A program made the position numbers and the translations under genes. 64,000 bases of DNA from Seonamhaeicola algicola (GTDB lineage Bacteria; Bacteroidota; Bacteroidia; Flavobacteriales; Flavobacteriaceae): contig NZ_VOSC01000030.1 of the NCBI RefSeq assembly GCF_007997385.1, positions 62,838-126,837 of the forward strand, written 5' to 3'. The stretch's first letter is position 1, and each line of letters begins with the position of its first letter. The notes under the pieces are model-generated. The model saw only the letters and a program-made list of their open reading frames with translations, made no database searches and was not told the origin of the DNA. Below are positions 44,954 through 54,022 of the stretch, piece by piece.

Positions 44954-46117
44954 TTATTTGGCAGCGAAAAGTTTAACATCTTCTTCGCTTACTTGACTGC
45001 CACCAAGAATTATTAAACGCTCAATAACGTTACGTAATTCACGTATATTTCCTGTCCAGTCATAATCTTGAAGTAATTTAATAGCTTTATCTGAAAATGT
45101 TTTTTTAGCGGTTCCTTGTTCACTAGCAATTTTATCAGTAAAATGGTTTATTAACAACGGAATATCATCGCGTCTATCATTTAATGCTGGCACTTTAATT
45201 AAAATAACAGCTAATCTATGATACAAATCTTCACGAAATTTACCATCGGCAATTTCCTTTTTCAAATCTTTATTGGTAGCCGCTATTACGCGTACATTCA
45301 CTTTAATATCTTTATCGCTACCAACACGCTGTATTTTATTTTCTTGTAATGCTCTAAGTACTTTTGCTTGAGCTGATAAGCTCATATCTCCTATTTCATC
45401 TAAAAAAATAGTACCGCCATTTGCAGCTTCAAACTTACCAGCTCTGTCTTTGTTTGCACTAGTAAAAGCTCCTTTAACATGACCAAACAACTCACTTTCA
45501 ATAAGTTCACTTGGTATTGCAGCACAATTTACTTCAATCATATTAGCTTTAGCTCTATCACTTTTTTCGTGCAACCAATGCGCCACAATTTCTTTACCCG
45601 TACCGTTGGGGCCAGTAATTAAAACACGTGCATCAGTTGGTGCTACTTTTTCTATAATTTCTTTAATTTGTGAAATTGCAGCACTTTCGCCTACCATTTC
45701 GTATTTTTTGCTAACCTTTTTCTTTAAAATTTTATTTTCAACAACAAGTTCTTTTCTGTCTAAAGCATTACGTACAGTGTTTAGCAACCTATTTAAATCT
45801 GGTGGTTTTGATATATAATCAAAAGCTCCTAAGCGCATCGTGTTTACAGCGGTATCTAAATCACCATGACCAGAAATCATTACCATAGGAATTTCTGGTT
45901 TTATTTTTTTAACGGCTTCTAATACTTCAACACCATCCATTTTAGGCATTTTAATATCGCAAAGTATTAAATCATAATCATCATTTTTTACTTTTTCAAT
46001 ACCAGCTAAACCATCTTCAGCTTCTTCAACCGTATACGTATCACTTTCTTCTGATAGTATTTTAACTAATACACGCCTTATAGCGGCTTCGTCTTCTATT
46101 ATTAATATTCTTGACAT
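44954..46117 (-). CDS. Sigma-54-dependent response regulator (NtrC-like) lacking a DNA-binding domain
   Basis: 387 aa. Receiver domain: phospho-acceptor D54 (ILCDIKMPKMDG), K104 (YISKPP). AAA+ domain: Walker A GPNGTGKE (169-176), Walker B GGTIFLDEIGDM (234-245), arginine-finger region FREDLYHRL. The sigma-54-contacting loop reads GAFTSA (216-221) rather than GAFTGA. The protein ends after the AAA+ lid (RNVIERLIILGG ... EEDVKLFAAK), so the usual C-terminal Fis-like helix-turn-helix is absent. It may act from solution or through another DNA-binding partner. Last gene of a five-gene unit; no histidine kinase in this window. Confidence 0.88.
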   Translation of the reverse strand: MSRILIIEDEAAIRRVLVKILSEESDTYTVEEAEDGLAGIEKVKNDDYDLILCDIKMPKMDGVEVLEAVKKIKPEIPMVMISGHGDLDTAVNTMRLGAFDYISKPPDLNRLLNTVRNALDRKELVVENKILKKKVSKKYEMVGESAAISQIKEIIEKVAPTDARVLITGPNGTGKEIVAHWLHEKSDRAKANMIEVNCAAIPSELIESELFGHVKGAFTSANKDRAGKFEAANGGTIFLDEIGDMSLSAQAKVLRALQENKIQRVGSDKDIKVNVRVIAATNKDLKKEIADGKFREDLYHRLAVILIKVPALNDRRDDIPLLINHFTDKIASEQGTAKKTFSDKAIKLLQDYDWTGNIRELRNVIERLIILGGSQVSEEDVKLFAAK

Positions 46118-46119
46118 AA

Positions 46120-46971
46120 TTATATTTTAAATTTGAGACCAGTTCTTAAATAAAATGCATTTACATCGTCTAATTTAAAAATTTCATCTCTATTATCATT
46201 TCGTAATACATTATTTAATCTAAATGTATAGCCAGTATACAAATACCCTACCAAATGTTTTGTAAACAAATATTCATAGCCTAAACCACCCACAATTACA
46301 GACAGAGATACGTTGTTTGCATTTTGACCATTTACATTAATACCGCCTTGTAAATGTGCCAAATACCCATCTAAACCTACAAAATTTTGTACTTTATTTT
46401 GGGTATTTATTGCATATTTTAAGTTAGATTTTGGTACGCCTAAATTAAAACTCCAATGGGTATTAATTTCTCTGTAGTAACTAACAAATGGTAACGGAAA
46501 TGGCAACCCTGTTGTGGCATTATATGTTAACCCTAACACTAACCTGTACGGGCGCTTTAAGGATGTGTCTTTAGTACGATCATTAACCGTATAAATACCT
46601 CCATTTATAAAATAATCATCTGATGTGAGTGATTTTGTTAATGTAGAGGCTATTCTGGGATTAAATTTAATACCCAAACGCCAATTATCATTCCATTTAA
46701 AGGTATAACCCACGTTTAAATCTATAACATGAATGGTGCTTAATGCCGAGGTATCAAAAGGATAATCTGCTTCAATATTTAAAAAAATATTATTGTATTC
46801 TGCTCCTAAAACTAAATATGTATGCGGCTTTAACTTTACAGGATAGTTAAAAAGCGCTTTAATTTTTGTGTACTGATTGGGCGATTTACTTTTAGGTATA
46901 AACGAATACTCTAAACGTGCCAAATCTGTTAATTGGGCAGTACATATTTGAAAAAACAAGCACAGAAACAC
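46120..46971 (-). CDS. DUF6268-type outer-membrane beta-barrel protein
   Basis: 283 aa rich in alternating beta strands ending in a C-terminal aromatic/charged segment (VNAFYLRTGLKFKI), typical of a Bacteroidota outer-membrane barrel (DUF6268-like). The only non-ATG start is GTG at 46971, giving MFLCLFFQICTAQ, a signal h-region without positively charged n-region. In the same frame, codons upstream read K-T-I-K-Q-N-G-I-A-T before it, so the true start may be an upstream rare codon. Stop is 2 nt before the response-regulator ATG, so they are co-translated. Function unknown. Confidence 0.72.
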   Translation of the reverse strand: MFLCLFFQICTAQLTDLARLEYSFIPKSKSPNQYTKIKALFNYPVKLKPHTYLVLGAEYNNIFLNIEADYPFDTSALSTIHVIDLNVGYTFKWNDNWRLGIKFNPRIASTLTKSLTSDDYFINGGIYTVNDRTKDTSLKRPYRLVLGLTYNATTGLPFPLPFVSYYREINTHWSFNLGVPKSNLKYAINTQNKVQNFVGLDGYLAHLQGGINVNGQNANNVSLSVIVGGLGYEYLFTKHLVGYLYTGYTFRLNNVLRNDNRDEIFKLDDVNAFYLRTGLKFKI

Positions 46972-47029
46972 AGTTGCTATGCCATTTTGCTTTATTGTTT
47001 TTTGTGTGTTGTGAAAAATAATATTGATT

Positions 47030-47905
47030 TTATTTATTAATAATATGAATATCTCTTTGTGGAAATGGTATGCTTATATTGTGCGCTCTAAACAATTTAT
47101 CAATTTCAAAACGAATATCACTTTTAGGAAATGTAGCTTTAAAACTATCATTTAAAGTAAAAACTAGTTTAAAATTTAGAGCGCTATCACCAAAATCTGT
47201 AAAAATAACACTTGGTTCGGGTTCACTAATTACATCAGGATGCGTACTTGCCGCTTGTAATAACAGTTTTTTAACCAGTTGCACATCACTACCATAAGCC
47301 ACACCAACATTTACAGACTCTCGGGTTGTAGTACCATTTTGTGTCCAGTTAAACAAACTGTTTTCTAAATACAAATGATTTGGTATTACAAGCACCTTAT
47401 TATCTATGGTTACAGCTCTGGTTGTGCGTAATTTTATTTCTTCAACACGTCCTACTTTGCCATCAATTTCAATAATATCGCCTACATGTACGCTTTGGTC
47501 TATTAATATAAAAACACCCGAAATTATATCTTGAAATAGCGTTTGCAGCGCTAAACCAATACCTATTAATAAGGCTGCCGATGCAGCAAATACTGCTGTA
47601 ACATTTACACCAACAGAGTGCAAGGTTATAAGTAAAATAATTATATAAATAAGCCACCTAAAATAACCGTAAACTACATTAAATTTTGTTTTATCATCTT
47701 GCGGTAAATTGCGTGTAATAAGCCTTAACAACACACGCAAAACAATGGTTGTTAAAAAAATTACAGTTATAACTATTAAAAAATCTAAAATAGATACGCT
47801 TATTTTATCAGTGAAATCTATATGTAGATTTAAAAAATTTTTAATTGATGTCCATAACGAACTTTGTGCAATAGACTCTTCAATATGTTCTAAACTTTGA
47901 GGCAT
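47030..47905 (-). CDS. MscS-family mechanosensitive channel
   Basis: Small-conductance mechanosensitive channel of 291 aa. Three N-terminal membrane segments (about 30-60, 75-95, 105-125); the pore helix region TAVFAASAALLIGIGLALQTLFQDIISGVFIL carries the Gly/Ala-rich packing face. The following soluble beta domain reads VGDIIEIDGKVGRVEEIKLRTTRAV, a typical MscS beta domain. Length close to E. coli MscS. It lies 2 nt downstream of the ABC permease gene and 58 nt before the DUF6268 gene. Confidence 0.92.
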   Translation of the reverse strand: MPQSLEHIEESIAQSSLWTSIKNFLNLHIDFTDKISVSILDFLIVITVIFLTTIVLRVLLRLITRNLPQDDKTKFNVVYGYFRWLIYIIILLITLHSVGVNVTAVFAASAALLIGIGLALQTLFQDIISGVFILIDQSVHVGDIIEIDGKVGRVEEIKLRTTRAVTIDNKVLVIPNHLYLENSLFNWTQNGTTTRESVNVGVAYGSDVQLVKKLLLQAASTHPDVISEPEPSVIFTDFGDSALNFKLVFTLNDSFKATFPKSDIRFEIDKLFRAHNISIPFPQRDIHIINK

Positions 47906-47907
47906 AT

Positions 47908-49218
47908 TTAATATTTAAGCCATTTAATTAACTCTTTATAACTTGGTTTTTTACCGTACATTAAAATACCAACTCTGTAAATTTTTGCTGCAAACCATAC
48001 AGTAAACATAAATGAACCAATTAAAATTAGTAATGCTAGCAACTGTTGCCAAATAGGTACACCAAATGGTATACGCATAAGCATAACAACTGGTGATGTT
48101 AATGGAATATACGAAAAAACAGTAGATACGGTTCCGTGCGGATCTTCAATTACCGTAAAAATACCAATATAAACTGCCAAAATTAACGGCATTAAAATAG
48201 GTAACATAAACTGCTGTGTATCAGTTTCATTATCAACAGCTGCACCAATAGCAGCGTATAATGAACTGTACAATAAATAACCACCAATAAAGAAAAACAC
48301 AAATGCTACAATTAAATTTATTAATGGCATATGGTTTAAGGCTTGTTTAAACGATTCAAAATAAAACATAGCATCACTACCTTGTGTAGCCATAGCCACA
48401 ACCTCTTGCTGTGGTGTAGCCTCCATTAAATTTATACCTAAAACTAATGATACAATTGTCATTAAAACACCACCAAAAACTACCCAAATAACAAACTGTG
48501 TTATTCCGGCTAAAGATGTGCCTATAATTTTACCTAACATTAATTGTACTGGCTTTACTGATGATATTATAACTTCAATAATACGGCTAGTTTTTTCTTC
48601 AATTACGCTACGCATTATCATGTTACCATAAATTATAATGAACATAAAAAGCAAATACCCTGCAGCACAACCAAAAACAAGTTTAATAACACTATCTATT
48701 TTTGATGATTCTTGGCCTGTGAAATTTTCTTGCCCAATATTAATACGTACTTTTGAAGCTTTAATTTGTGCCACATTTAAACCGGCTTCTTTTAACTTTA
48801 AATGGGTTAATTTTTTTTCTAATTTTCGTTCTAAATCTGAAATAACTGAAAGTGATGGCGATTCTTCAGAATAAAATTTTATATGCTTAGATACTTCGTT
48901 TAAACTGTTTATTTTTTCAATGTGAAGCAAGCCGTAATTTGATGTACTACTTACAATTTCTTTAGCAACGGCTAATGACACATTATCTAAAACATCATAA
49001 TGTGTTTGCGCTGTATTTTGAAATATTTCTTTTACCAAACCAGATTCATCTAACACTGAAATGGTTCTAACTTTTTCATTGTTTAAATTGGTTAAATAGG
49101 CAATTACAGCAATTAACGCTATCATTATTACAGGACTCAAAATAGTCATTACAATAAATGATTTATTTTTAACCTTAGTTAAATACTCGCGTTTTATAAT
49201 TAGTGATAAATGATTCAT
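47908..49218 (-). CDS. ABC transporter permease (NatB-like)
   Basis: ABC-2 type exporter membrane subunit, 436 aa. One N-terminal membrane segment (about 22-42) is followed by a large extracytoplasmic domain (about 45-180), then five or six further segments from about 185. This is the layout of NatB-like sodium exporter permeases and similar exporters. The segment MIMRSVIEEKTSRIIEVIISSVKPVQLMLGKIIG is the conserved coupling region. Starts 2 nt after the ATPase stop. Cargo unknown. Confidence 0.88.
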   Translation of the reverse strand: MNHLSLIIKREYLTKVKNKSFIVMTILSPVIMIALIAVIAYLTNLNNEKVRTISVLDESGLVKEIFQNTAQTHYDVLDNVSLAVAKEIVSSTSNYGLLHIEKINSLNEVSKHIKFYSEESPSLSVISDLERKLEKKLTHLKLKEAGLNVAQIKASKVRINIGQENFTGQESSKIDSVIKLVFGCAAGYLLFMFIIIYGNMIMRSVIEEKTSRIIEVIISSVKPVQLMLGKIIGTSLAGITQFVIWVVFGGVLMTIVSLVLGINLMEATPQQEVVAMATQGSDAMFYFESFKQALNHMPLINLIVAFVFFFIGGYLLYSSLYAAIGAAVDNETDTQQFMLPILMPLILAVYIGIFTVIEDPHGTVSTVFSYIPLTSPVVMLMRIPFGVPIWQQLLALLILIGSFMFTVWFAAKIYRVGILMYGKKPSYKELIKWLKY

Positions 49219-49220
49219 TT

Positions 49221-50150
49221 TTAACTATTGTTCTGTACCGTTTGAATAAAAATATCATTTGCGCTAGGTATAACCTCAACAAAATGATTTATGTAGGCTT
49301 GGTTATTTAAAAAAGCTATTAAATCTTGGGCTTTTTCATTTTCTGAAAGTTTTATATTAAGTTTTAAATCGTTGTTTAACGACTTAAAATTAGCGCTAGA
49401 AATACTAAATTTATCAGCCAATACCGCTTGTAATTTTTCTTTATTTTCTGCTTCTAAACCAACCTCAAAGGTATTGGTTTTATACTGCCTTTTAATATCA
49501 ATAAGTTTACCTTCTATTAACTTATTAGATTTGTTTATAAGGGCAATATCATCACATAACTCTTCAACAGATTCCATACGGTGTGTTGAAAAAATTACAG
49601 TGGCACCGTTATCTCGTAAGTTTAAAATTTCGTCTTTAATTAAATTAGCGTTTATGGGGTCAAACCCTGAAAAAGGCTCATCAAAAATTAACAATTTAGG
49701 GTTATGGAGCACGGTTACAACAAATTGTATTTTTTGTGCCATTCCTTTTGATAGTTCTTGGATTTTTTTGTTCCACCAATCGCCTATTTCCAATCTATCA
49801 AACCAATATTTTAATCGTTTTTTTGCCTCGGTTTTACTCAAGCCTTTTAATTGTGCCAAGTATAGGGCTTGCTCACCTACTTTCATTGATTTATACAAAC
49901 CTCGTTCTTCGGGCAAGTAACCAATATCTTTTATATGCGAAGCATTTAAGGGCACACCATCTAAATGTACTATGCCTGCATCGGGCATGGTTATTTGATT
50001 TATAATACGAATTAAGGTTGTTTTACCTGCACCATTAGGCCCTAAAAGCCCAAAAATACTACCTTTAGGTACGTTAAGCGATACATTATTGAGTGCTTTA
50101 TAATCTCCAAAACTTTTTGAAACTTGGTTAACTTCTAATAAGTTACTCAT
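49221..50150 (-). CDS. ABC transporter ATP-binding protein (NatA-like)
   Basis: 309 aa ATPase with Walker A GPNGAGKTT (near residues 38-46), signature ELSKGMAQKIQFV (near 132-144), Walker B LLIFDEPFSGFDP (near 153-165) and switch His in STHRME. The C-terminal 90 residues form the variable regulatory domain. First gene of a five-gene minus-strand unit (ATPase, permease, MscS, DUF6268, sigma-54 regulator). Confidence 0.9.
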   Translation of the reverse strand: MSNLLEVNQVSKSFGDYKALNNVSLNVPKGSIFGLLGPNGAGKTTLIRIINQITMPDAGIVHLDGVPLNASHIKDIGYLPEERGLYKSMKVGEQALYLAQLKGLSKTEAKKRLKYWFDRLEIGDWWNKKIQELSKGMAQKIQFVVTVLHNPKLLIFDEPFSGFDPINANLIKDEILNLRDNGATVIFSTHRMESVEELCDDIALINKSNKLIEGKLIDIKRQYKTNTFEVGLEAENKEKLQAVLADKFSISSANFKSLNNDLKLNIKLSENEKAQDLIAFLNNQAYINHFVEVIPSANDIFIQTVQNNS

Positions 50151-50256
50151 ATTTTAATTTATCTGTAGTGATAGATTGTAAATATAAAAAGTTTGCATTA
50201 CAGTTTTGGCAATAACTATAATAAATAAGAAGAAATTAATAGCTGTAAAAACAAAA

Positions 50257-50283
50257 CCCACCCTTAAAAAAATTAAGGATGGG
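50257..50283 (-). terminator. Probable terminator of grpE-dnaJ
   Basis: CCCACCCTT / AAGGATGGG arms with a 9-nt loop; the single mismatch becomes G-U only in the minus-strand RNA. A T-rich tail follows on that strand. It lies 166 nt past the dnaJ stop. Confidence 0.55.
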
Positions 50284-50313
50284 AAAAAAATTGCTATGAA
50301 AAAGAAAAATTAC

Positions 50314-50331
50314 CACTAATATAAATTAGTG
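50314..50331. repeat. Short inverted repeat downstream of dnaJ
   Basis: CACTAAT / ATTAGTG with loop ATAA, 118 nt beyond the dnaJ stop codon. No T-run; may stabilise the 3' end of the dnaJ transcript. Confidence 0.5.
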
Positions 50332-50448
50332 ATAGTTCAAATATAATTCTTTTTTCAATACTTTTTACAATTATGGCATATAACTTATAATTTAATGGTT
50401 TAAATGCCAGTAATTAATGTATTTTGGCTATAGAAATATGTGTTTGTT

Positions 50449-51564
50449 TTATGAAAACATATCTTTAACTTTCTCAAAGAAAGATTTATCAGATTTTTCG
50501 GGTTTTGGGTCAAAATGTTCGTCTTCACGCATACTTTCAAAAAACTCTTTTTGTTGTTTGTTTAGCGTTTTTGGTGTCCAAACATTTACGTGTACTAACA
50601 AATCTCCTTTACCATAACCGTTAATACTTGGTATTCCTTTTCCGCGTAAGCGTAAAATTTTACCAGACTGTACACCTGCTTCAACTTTAATACGAACTTT
50701 ACCTGTAACGGTATCAATTTCTTTTGATGTACCTAAAACTGCATCGGGGAAACTTACATATAAATCATAATGCAAATTATCGCCTTCGCGTTGTAACTTA
50801 TCGTGTGGTTCTTCTTCAATAACCACTAAAATATCACCAGCAATACCATTTCCTGGAGCTTCATTTCCTTTACCAGAAACTTTTAATTGCATGCCTTCTA
50901 CAACGCCTGCAGGAATTTTAATAGCTACGGTTTCTTCAACTATTCTTAAACCTTGAGCATCAGCATCGGCAGGTTTTTTATCAATAATTTCACCTGCACC
51001 ACCACAAACATTACATGGTGATGATGTTTGCATTCTACCTAAAATAGTGTTTGCTATACGTGTAACTTGCCCTGTACCATTACATGTTGTACATGTTTTG
51101 TATGTTGTACCCGGTGCTTGTACTTTACGTTTTACTTTTATTTTCTTTTCAACGCCGTTGGCAATTTCTTCTAAAGTAAGCTTTACCCTAATTCTAAGGT
51201 TACTACCTTTAACTCTGCGTTGGCCGCCGCCACCGCCAAAACCTGAGAAACCACCACCAAAGGCACCACCAAAAATATCACCAAATTGGCTAAAGATGTC
51301 GTCCATATTCATGCCGCCGCCACCAAAGCCACCGCCATTTTCAAATGCTTGGTGCCCAAATTGGTCATAACGTGCTTTTTTATCGGCATCACTTAAAACC
51401 TCATATGCTTCGGCTGCTTCTTTAAACTTAGCCTCGGCATCTTTGTCATCCGGATTTTTGTCAGGGTGAAACTCAATTGCTTTTTTGCGGTAAGCTTTTT
51501 TAATTTCGGCAGCACTTGCGCCTTTACTTATGCCTAATACTTCGTAATAATCTCTTTTTGCCAT
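50449..51564 (-). CDS. dnaJ: Chaperone DnaJ with two-motif zinc region
   Basis: Hsp40 co-chaperone that stimulates DnaK. 371 aa: J-domain with HPD at residues 33-35, Gly/Phe-rich linker (about 75-117), then the substrate-binding beta domains. The central zinc-binding region has only two CxxCxGxG motifs (C158/C161 and C184/C187), whereas classic DnaJ has four. This shorter form is, as far as I know, common in Flavobacteriia. Nine nt downstream of grpE, same operon. Confidence 0.95.
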   Translation of the reverse strand: MAKRDYYEVLGISKGASAAEIKKAYRKKAIEFHPDKNPDDKDAEAKFKEAAEAYEVLSDADKKARYDQFGHQAFENGGGFGGGGMNMDDIFSQFGDIFGGAFGGGFSGFGGGGGQRRVKGSNLRIRVKLTLEEIANGVEKKIKVKRKVQAPGTTYKTCTTCNGTGQVTRIANTILGRMQTSSPCNVCGGAGEIIDKKPADADAQGLRIVEETVAIKIPAGVVEGMQLKVSGKGNEAPGNGIAGDILVVIEEEPHDKLQREGDNLHYDLYVSFPDAVLGTSKEIDTVTGKVRIKVEAGVQSGKILRLRGKGIPSINGYGKGDLLVHVNVWTPKTLNKQQKEFFESMREDEHFDPKPEKSDKSFFEKVKDMFS

Positions 51565-51573
51565 GTTTCTATT

Positions 51574-52134
51574 TTATTGCCCTATAACTACTTTAGGAAA
51601 CCTAATTACCTTTTCGCCTAACTTATATCCTTTTTCTATAACGTCAATAATTTTTCCTTTTAAATCATCAGTTGGCGCAGGTATTTGCGTCACAGCTTCG
51701 TGTGCATCAGCATTAAAAACTTCGCCTTTTTCAACGGTTATTGCTTTTAATCCTTTTTGCTCTAAAGTAGATAGCATTTTTTGGTAAATTAATACAACGC
51801 CTTTACGTAATTCTTCGGCTTCTTTATCTTCTTCAATGTGTGTTAAGGCACGCTCAAAATCATCAACAATTGGTAAAAGCGCTACCATAACTTCTTCATT
51901 GGCTGTTTTAAATAAATCTAAACGCTCTTTTGATGTGCGCTTTTTATAATTTTCAAATTCTGCAAATAGGCGTAAAAACTTATCTTTTTCTTGTTTTACT
52001 TCTTCTTGTAATTTTTCTTCAACTGTTAACTCGTTTTCAGGTTGTGCTTTACTTTCTTCTTTTTCAACCGTTTCAGTTTGTGTAGCATCTACTTGCTCTT
52101 GTTCTATATCTGTATTTTTTTCTTTGTTGCTCAT
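51574..52134 (-). CDS. grpE: GrpE nucleotide exchange factor
   Basis: Releases ADP from DnaK. 186 aa: disordered, Glu-rich N-terminus (about 1-45), long coiled-coil helix with RLFAEFENYKKRTSKER (near 70-86), and the C-terminal beta-wing with ITVEKGEVFNADAHEAV (near 130-146). The operon grpE-dnaJ is transcribed from a well-formed promoter at 52172-52203. Confidence 0.95.
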   Translation of the reverse strand: MSNKEKNTDIEQEQVDATQTETVEKEESKAQPENELTVEEKLQEEVKQEKDKFLRLFAEFENYKKRTSKERLDLFKTANEEVMVALLPIVDDFERALTHIEEDKEAEELRKGVVLIYQKMLSTLEQKGLKAITVEKGEVFNADAHEAVTQIPAPTDDLKGKIIDVIEKGYKLGEKVIRFPKVVIGQ

Positions 52135-52171
52135 TGTTACATGTTATTTATGTAAGTATATATTTGGTTGG

Positions 52172-52203
52172 CAAAAGTACTGCCATTATTATAAAAATGT
52201 CAA
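52172..52203 (-). promoter_or_regulatory. Promoter for grpE-dnaJ
   Basis: Minus strand TTG (52201-52203), 21-nt spacer, perfect -7 TACTTTTG (52172-52179), about 37 nt before the grpE ATG. The most complete promoter in the window. Confidence 0.75.
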
Positions 52204-52291
52204 AATGTCATTAAAATATTTTTAATTTTTTTTATGATATGGTTTGGTATCATTTAACTAACTTTACACTAGTTAAACAAAAATCTTACAA

Positions 52292-52945
52292 ATGAAAAAA
52301 CACATTTTATCTATTTGCGCACTAGCTGTTTTAACATTAACGGCTTTTAGTTGTAAAGACAAAGCTAAAGAGGCTGAAACAAAAGCTGCTGAAGAAGCTG
52401 CTGTTGCCGAAGTAGCATCAGACACTTATACTGTAAACACTGCAGAATCTTCAATTGCTTGGAAAGGTTACAAACCAACAGGCTCGCATGATGGTACTAT
52501 AAACATAAGCAATGGTTCATTTGAGCTTACCGATGGTAAAATTGCTAGCGGTACTTTTACTATTGATATGAATTCTATTGTTGTTTTAGATATTCCTGCA
52601 GAAGACGAAGGTAACGGCAAATTAGCTGGACACCTTAAAAATGCTGATTTTTTTGATGTTGAAAAATACCCAAATGCCACTTTTGAAATTACAGGTGTTA
52701 CTGAAACTGAAGGCAAAACAATGCTTTCTGGTAATTTAACTTTAAAAGAAAAAACTAACAATATTACAATTCCTGTTACTATAAATACAGCAAACAACGG
52801 TTTAACATTAACTAGTGAAACCTTTACTATTGACCGCTCTAAATGGGATGTGAAATATGGTTCAAAATCGTTTTTTGACAACTTAGGCGATAAGTTTATT
52901 AATGATGATATTGAATTGCAAGTTACAGTAAAAGCTACTAAATAA
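52292..52945 (+). CDS. YceI-family lipoprotein
   Basis: Exported lipoprotein of 217 aa: signal peptide with lipobox (LTAFSC-KDK, C21), an Ala/Glu-rich linker to about residue 45, then a YceI lipocalin-like domain. Seen: YTVNTAESSIAWKGYKPTGSHDGTI, the LAGHLKNADFFDVEKYPNATFEITG segment, and the KWDVKYGSKSFFDNLGDKFINDDI segment near the end. YceI domains bind isoprenoid-like lipids. Monocistronic with its own terminator. Confidence 0.9.
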   Translation: MKKHILSICALAVLTLTAFSCKDKAKEAETKAAEEAAVAEVASDTYTVNTAESSIAWKGYKPTGSHDGTINISNGSFELTDGKIASGTFTIDMNSIVVLDIPAEDEGNGKLAGHLKNADFFDVEKYPNATFEITGVTETEGKTMLSGNLTLKEKTNNITIPVTINTANNGLTLTSETFTIDRSKWDVKYGSKSFFDNLGDKFINDDIELQVTVKATK

Positions 52946-52965
52946 TATAGCTTTTAAAAAATACC

Positions 52966-53007
52966 AAGCCACCTAAAATTATTTAATTATTTTTAGGTGG
53001 CTTTTTT
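52966..53007 (+). terminator. Terminator of YceI gene
   Basis: Perfect 13-bp arms AAGCCACCTAAAA / TTTTAGGTGGCTT with a 12-nt loop and a T-run, 20 nt after the stop. Confidence 0.93.
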
Positions 53008-53027
53008 ATTTAATCAACTAAACCACT

Positions 53028-53939
53028 ATGAAACACACCTTAACATTATTAACTTGTACAATTGTATTTTTTATTTCATGCAAAACCAATACTGAAACCA
53101 CTAATAACCCTAATACTGAAAATTGGATACAACTTTTTAACGGTAAAGATTTTAGTAATTGGGAAATTAAATTTGCAGGACACCAGTTAAATGACAATTA
53201 CAAAAACACCTTTGTAGCACAAGATAGCATGATACGTGTGCGCTATGACAATTACACTAATTTTAATGGTAAGTTTGGACATATGTATTACAAAACACCG
53301 TTTTCATACTACAAATTAAGTTTTGATTACAGGTTTGTTGGCGAACAGATTGAAGGCGGATCACATTGGAATGTTAGGAACAGTGGTGTTATGTTACACT
53401 CACAATCGGCTGCTAGTAACGAAATTGGGCAAACCTTTCCGGTTTCAGTTGAATTGCAATTACTTGGTGGCTTAGGAGAAGCAGACAGAACCACTGCTAA
53501 TGTTTGCACACCCGGAACTGCTGTGGTTATGAATGACACAATTAATTTTGATCATTGTATTAAATCATCATCAAAAACATATCACGGAGACCAATGGGTG
53601 CATGTTGATGCTACAGTTATGGGTGGTGAATACATGGAATTTATTATTAATAATACTAATGTGTTACGTTTTGAAAAACCGCAAGTAAATGGTGGTTTTA
53701 TTTCAGAAAAACAAGCGGGCAAAGATTGGGATAAGGCACAAATTATTGAAACTAAAAATAACTGGATTGCTAAAAAAGGCCATATTTTAACCAAAGGTTA
53801 CATTGCTTTACAAGCCGAAAGTAGCCCTATTGATTTTAAAAACTTAAAACTACTAGACCTTTGTGGTTGCATGGATAAAAAAGCTAAAAACTACAAAAGT
53901 TACTACGTAAAAAACAAACCCGAAAGTTGCGAGTATTAA
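53028..53939 (+). CDS. DUF1080 (3-keto-disaccharide hydrolase-like) lipoprotein
   Basis: Exported lipoprotein of 303 aa: lipobox FFISC (C18) and a concanavalin-like DUF1080 domain from about residue 33 (NWIQLFNGKDFSNWEIKFAG; GSHWNVRNSGVMLHSQS; ILTKGYIALQAESSPIDFKNLKLLDL). Members cleave 3-keto-glycosides or bind carbohydrate. The last 25 residues form a separate Cys motif (CGCMDKKAKNY, then SCEY), like the GC.D..A.NYNP repeats often seen in Bacteroidota surface proteins. Confidence 0.85.
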   Translation: MKHTLTLLTCTIVFFISCKTNTETTNNPNTENWIQLFNGKDFSNWEIKFAGHQLNDNYKNTFVAQDSMIRVRYDNYTNFNGKFGHMYYKTPFSYYKLSFDYRFVGEQIEGGSHWNVRNSGVMLHSQSAASNEIGQTFPVSVELQLLGGLGEADRTTANVCTPGTAVVMNDTINFDHCIKSSSKTYHGDQWVHVDATVMGGEYMEFIINNTNVLRFEKPQVNGGFISEKQAGKDWDKAQIIETKNNWIAKKGHILTKGYIALQAESSPIDFKNLKLLDLCGCMDKKAKNYKSYYVKNKPESCEY

Positions 53940-54022
53940 TTAAGCACTATTTATTTTAAATACTTTCAGTTTTTTTTTTAACTAAGAAAACCTAGTTATT
54001 TTCACATTACAATATAACACCA

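Larger units (their letters stand above)
50151..50448. other. 298-bp region between dnaJ and the ABC unit
   Basis: Contains two hairpins (50257-50283 and 50314-50331) and, on the minus strand, a TTG-N23-TATATTTA element about 40 nt before the ATPase gene that may be its promoter. No gene found. Confidence 0.5.

Noticed and set aside
49372-49920. A 182-codon open frame on the plus strand
   Set aside because: It lies antisense to the ABC ATPase gene (49221-50150), which has all conserved motifs; the translated sequence is Ser/Leu-rich with no domain and no promoter.
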